Positions 62,827 through 64,000 of a stretch of DNA of 64,000 nt are shown one piece after another. The notes under the pieces are model-generated. The model did not search any database and had not been told where the DNA came from. It worked only from the letters and a program-made list of their open reading frames with translations. Both the position numbers and the translations under genes were made by a program. The stretch is from NCBI GenBank assembly GCA_922989275.2, contig OV277872.1, positions 30,153,619-30,217,618 of the forward strand, in the 5' to 3' direction. How positions within the stretch are numbered: the first letter of the stretch is position 1; each line of letters opens with the position of its first letter. Source of the DNA: Gari tellinella. Its lineage: Eukaryota; Mollusca; Bivalvia; Cardiida; Psammobiidae.

Positions 62827-63025
62827 CTTTCATGATCAAATTTATTGTAAGATGTTTACCACATCATCACCATATTGACGTCTGCTTCAATATTGTTGTC
62901 TGCAATGTCGTTTCAAAGTTAGATTTACGGCAGTATGACTAACAGAATTTCAAAATGAGTGTCAAACAGTTTGGATCCTGATCAGATGCCACATTATGCG
63001 GCATCTCATCACTATCAAAAATTGT
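62827..63025. mobile_element. MITE family F, last copy (right end missing)
   Basis: CCTTTCATGATCAAATTTAT opens it. The hairpin (62962-63022) is GGATCCTGATCAGATGCC against GGCATCTCATCACTATC. It runs into TTACAGTTTAAACATATTTT, a LINE-like tail with GGGGTTGGGCCACAAG. Confidence 0.55.
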
Positions 63026-63433
63026 TACAGTTTAAACATATTTTATTCCATAAATATACATAGAAATGGGGTTGGGCCACAAGTTCTCACATCATTAGAT
63101 TCGGCCCTTCCCCTTGTGTGTAAACATTCAGACAATATATACAATGGCACTAAACATATATAAATATTTAGTGACATCAAATAGAGTGAGTGGTAAGTAA
63201 GAGAAGAGAAGGAGAAGAAATAAAAATAGCTTACTAATTATGCATATAAAATAACTTATTTAATTTGAGTCACATTTTTGGATCAGTTAGTAGCAGCTGA
63301 GCATGTACAGTTAGTCTTGTATCCAAAAGAAGATGACAACTGATAGATGATGTAGCTCAATGCAGAACAAAACAACAATACAGAAAGTGTTAATAAAAAA
63401 GGAAGAAAAAACAAACAAACAAAAAAATAAAGG

Positions 63434-63683
63434 TACAGTGGAGAAAACGTTATTCTTTCCCAATAAACGCGTTTACGCTAAAACTATTATTTCTATTGCA
63501 AACAGTTTGGAGCCAGATCAGACGCCGGGTAACCCGGCGTCTGATCCGGCTCCAAACTGTTTGTCACCAAGATAAACATGAATTATCAGAATTGTCCAAA
63601 AGTTGCACTTTTCTACGTTTTAGTGTTTTGCGTTTGCGTTTCGTTTCGTTTAAACGGGAAAGAATAACGTATTCTCCACTGTA
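63434..63683. mobile_element. MITE family A, copy 13 (well preserved)
   Basis: TACAGTGGAGAAAACG and CGTATTCTCCACTGTA are the ends. The hairpin at 63498-63563 has the arms GGAGCCAGATCAGACGCC and GGCGTCTGATCCGGCTCC. Confidence 0.85.
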
Positions 63684-63714
63684 AACAGAACAAATCACAT
63701 TTGGTTAACATTAA

Positions 63715-64000
63715 TCAAATGTCAAACACTTTATTTCTCTTACATATCGGTGTACAGCAGCAGATATAACCATATTCAATAGTTAAGTTGTTACACCCGT
63801 GCATTAGTAATCCTGATTTTAAAGGATGAAACGCTCTCATAGCGTTGAAAAGTTTTATTCTTGGAGCATTGTATTTAGGACAGATAAAAAGGTAATGCTC
63901 TGCATTTTTCTATTTGGTTACAGTGGGTACAATTCGAATTGTTTGATATATGATTATCATAAAGATCGCTGTTCAAATTACTACAGTTATTTCGCAGACA
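63715..64000 (-). pseudogene. LINE C-terminal zinc-knuckle fragment, runs off the window
   Basis: The minus strand gives NSNCTHCNQIE and, one base shifted in an A-run, AEHYLFICPKYNAPRIKLFN and a tail ending NKVFDI before TGA. C-x2-C ... E-H-x-LF-x-C-x-x-Y-x-x-x-R is the usual cysteine-histidine motif at the end of non-LTR retrotransposon polyproteins. The extra A at about 63911 breaks the frame. The upstream polymerase would lie beyond 64000. Confidence 0.65.

Overview
The window looks like nuclear DNA from an invertebrate animal, most likely a bivalve mollusc. The reasons are AT-rich sequence, GT-AG introns with consistent phases, exons of a lineage-expanded C-type lectin family, and long intergenic repeats whose style I associate with bivalve genomes (GGGGCATAACTCTGC-type units, AGGTCA-rich units ending in a CCCCCGAAT/ATTCTGGGGGC palindrome). 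No bacterial operon, rRNA gene or CRISPR array is visible. Most short open frames here are chance readings through repeats.

Host genes. (1) A cysteine-rich secreted-type protein is represented by two spliceable exons at 976-1104 and 4210-4319 (+), with its 5' exons outside the window or unrecognised. (2) A complete-looking four-exon lectin gene (+) has exons 35662-35962, 40226-40317, 46044-46161 and 46609-46868. It encodes a signal peptide, a short PAN/Apple-like Cys segment and a C-type lectin domain; the intron phases 1, 0, 1 join in frame to about 256 residues. (3) Relatives of this gene lie nearby as debris: exons 3 and 4 at 8713-8816 and 11196-11455 (+), the former broken by a MITE; a tandemly doubled exon 2 on the minus strand at 16825-16916 and 16972-17063; and a decayed exon 1 on the minus strand at 26303-26592. 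The locus is a duplicated and rearranged lectin cluster.

Mobile DNA dominates the rest. Many MITE families can be sorted by termini. Families A, B, K, L and M have TACAGTG-like or TACACTC termini with TA target duplications. Families C, F and I have TTAA-CCCTTT termini, piggyBac-like in form. Families G and H have GGGGCCCGTTT-type termini. D and E are palindromic. Five families (A, B, F, G, I) carry in their middle a near-perfect hairpin of 60-68 nt with one shared layout, although their ends are unrelated.

Larger elements are: a 3,969-bp CAC-terminal DNA element (20467-24435) carrying an array of a 14-bp motif; a 940-bp TTAA-flanked element (42092-43031); an LTR retrotransposon deleted down to its integrase (about 56741-60086, minus strand); an inverted pair of Penelope-like 3' ends (47358-47994); a dead mariner (49480-50316); and LINE tails (37525-37740, 51253-51585, 63715-64000). 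Two three-deep nests (19741-25198 and 56475-60306) and a tandem duplication (53901-56385) with filled and empty sites give relative insertion ages.

The coordinates of single-family repeat copies were read by eye and may be off by a few bases at each end.
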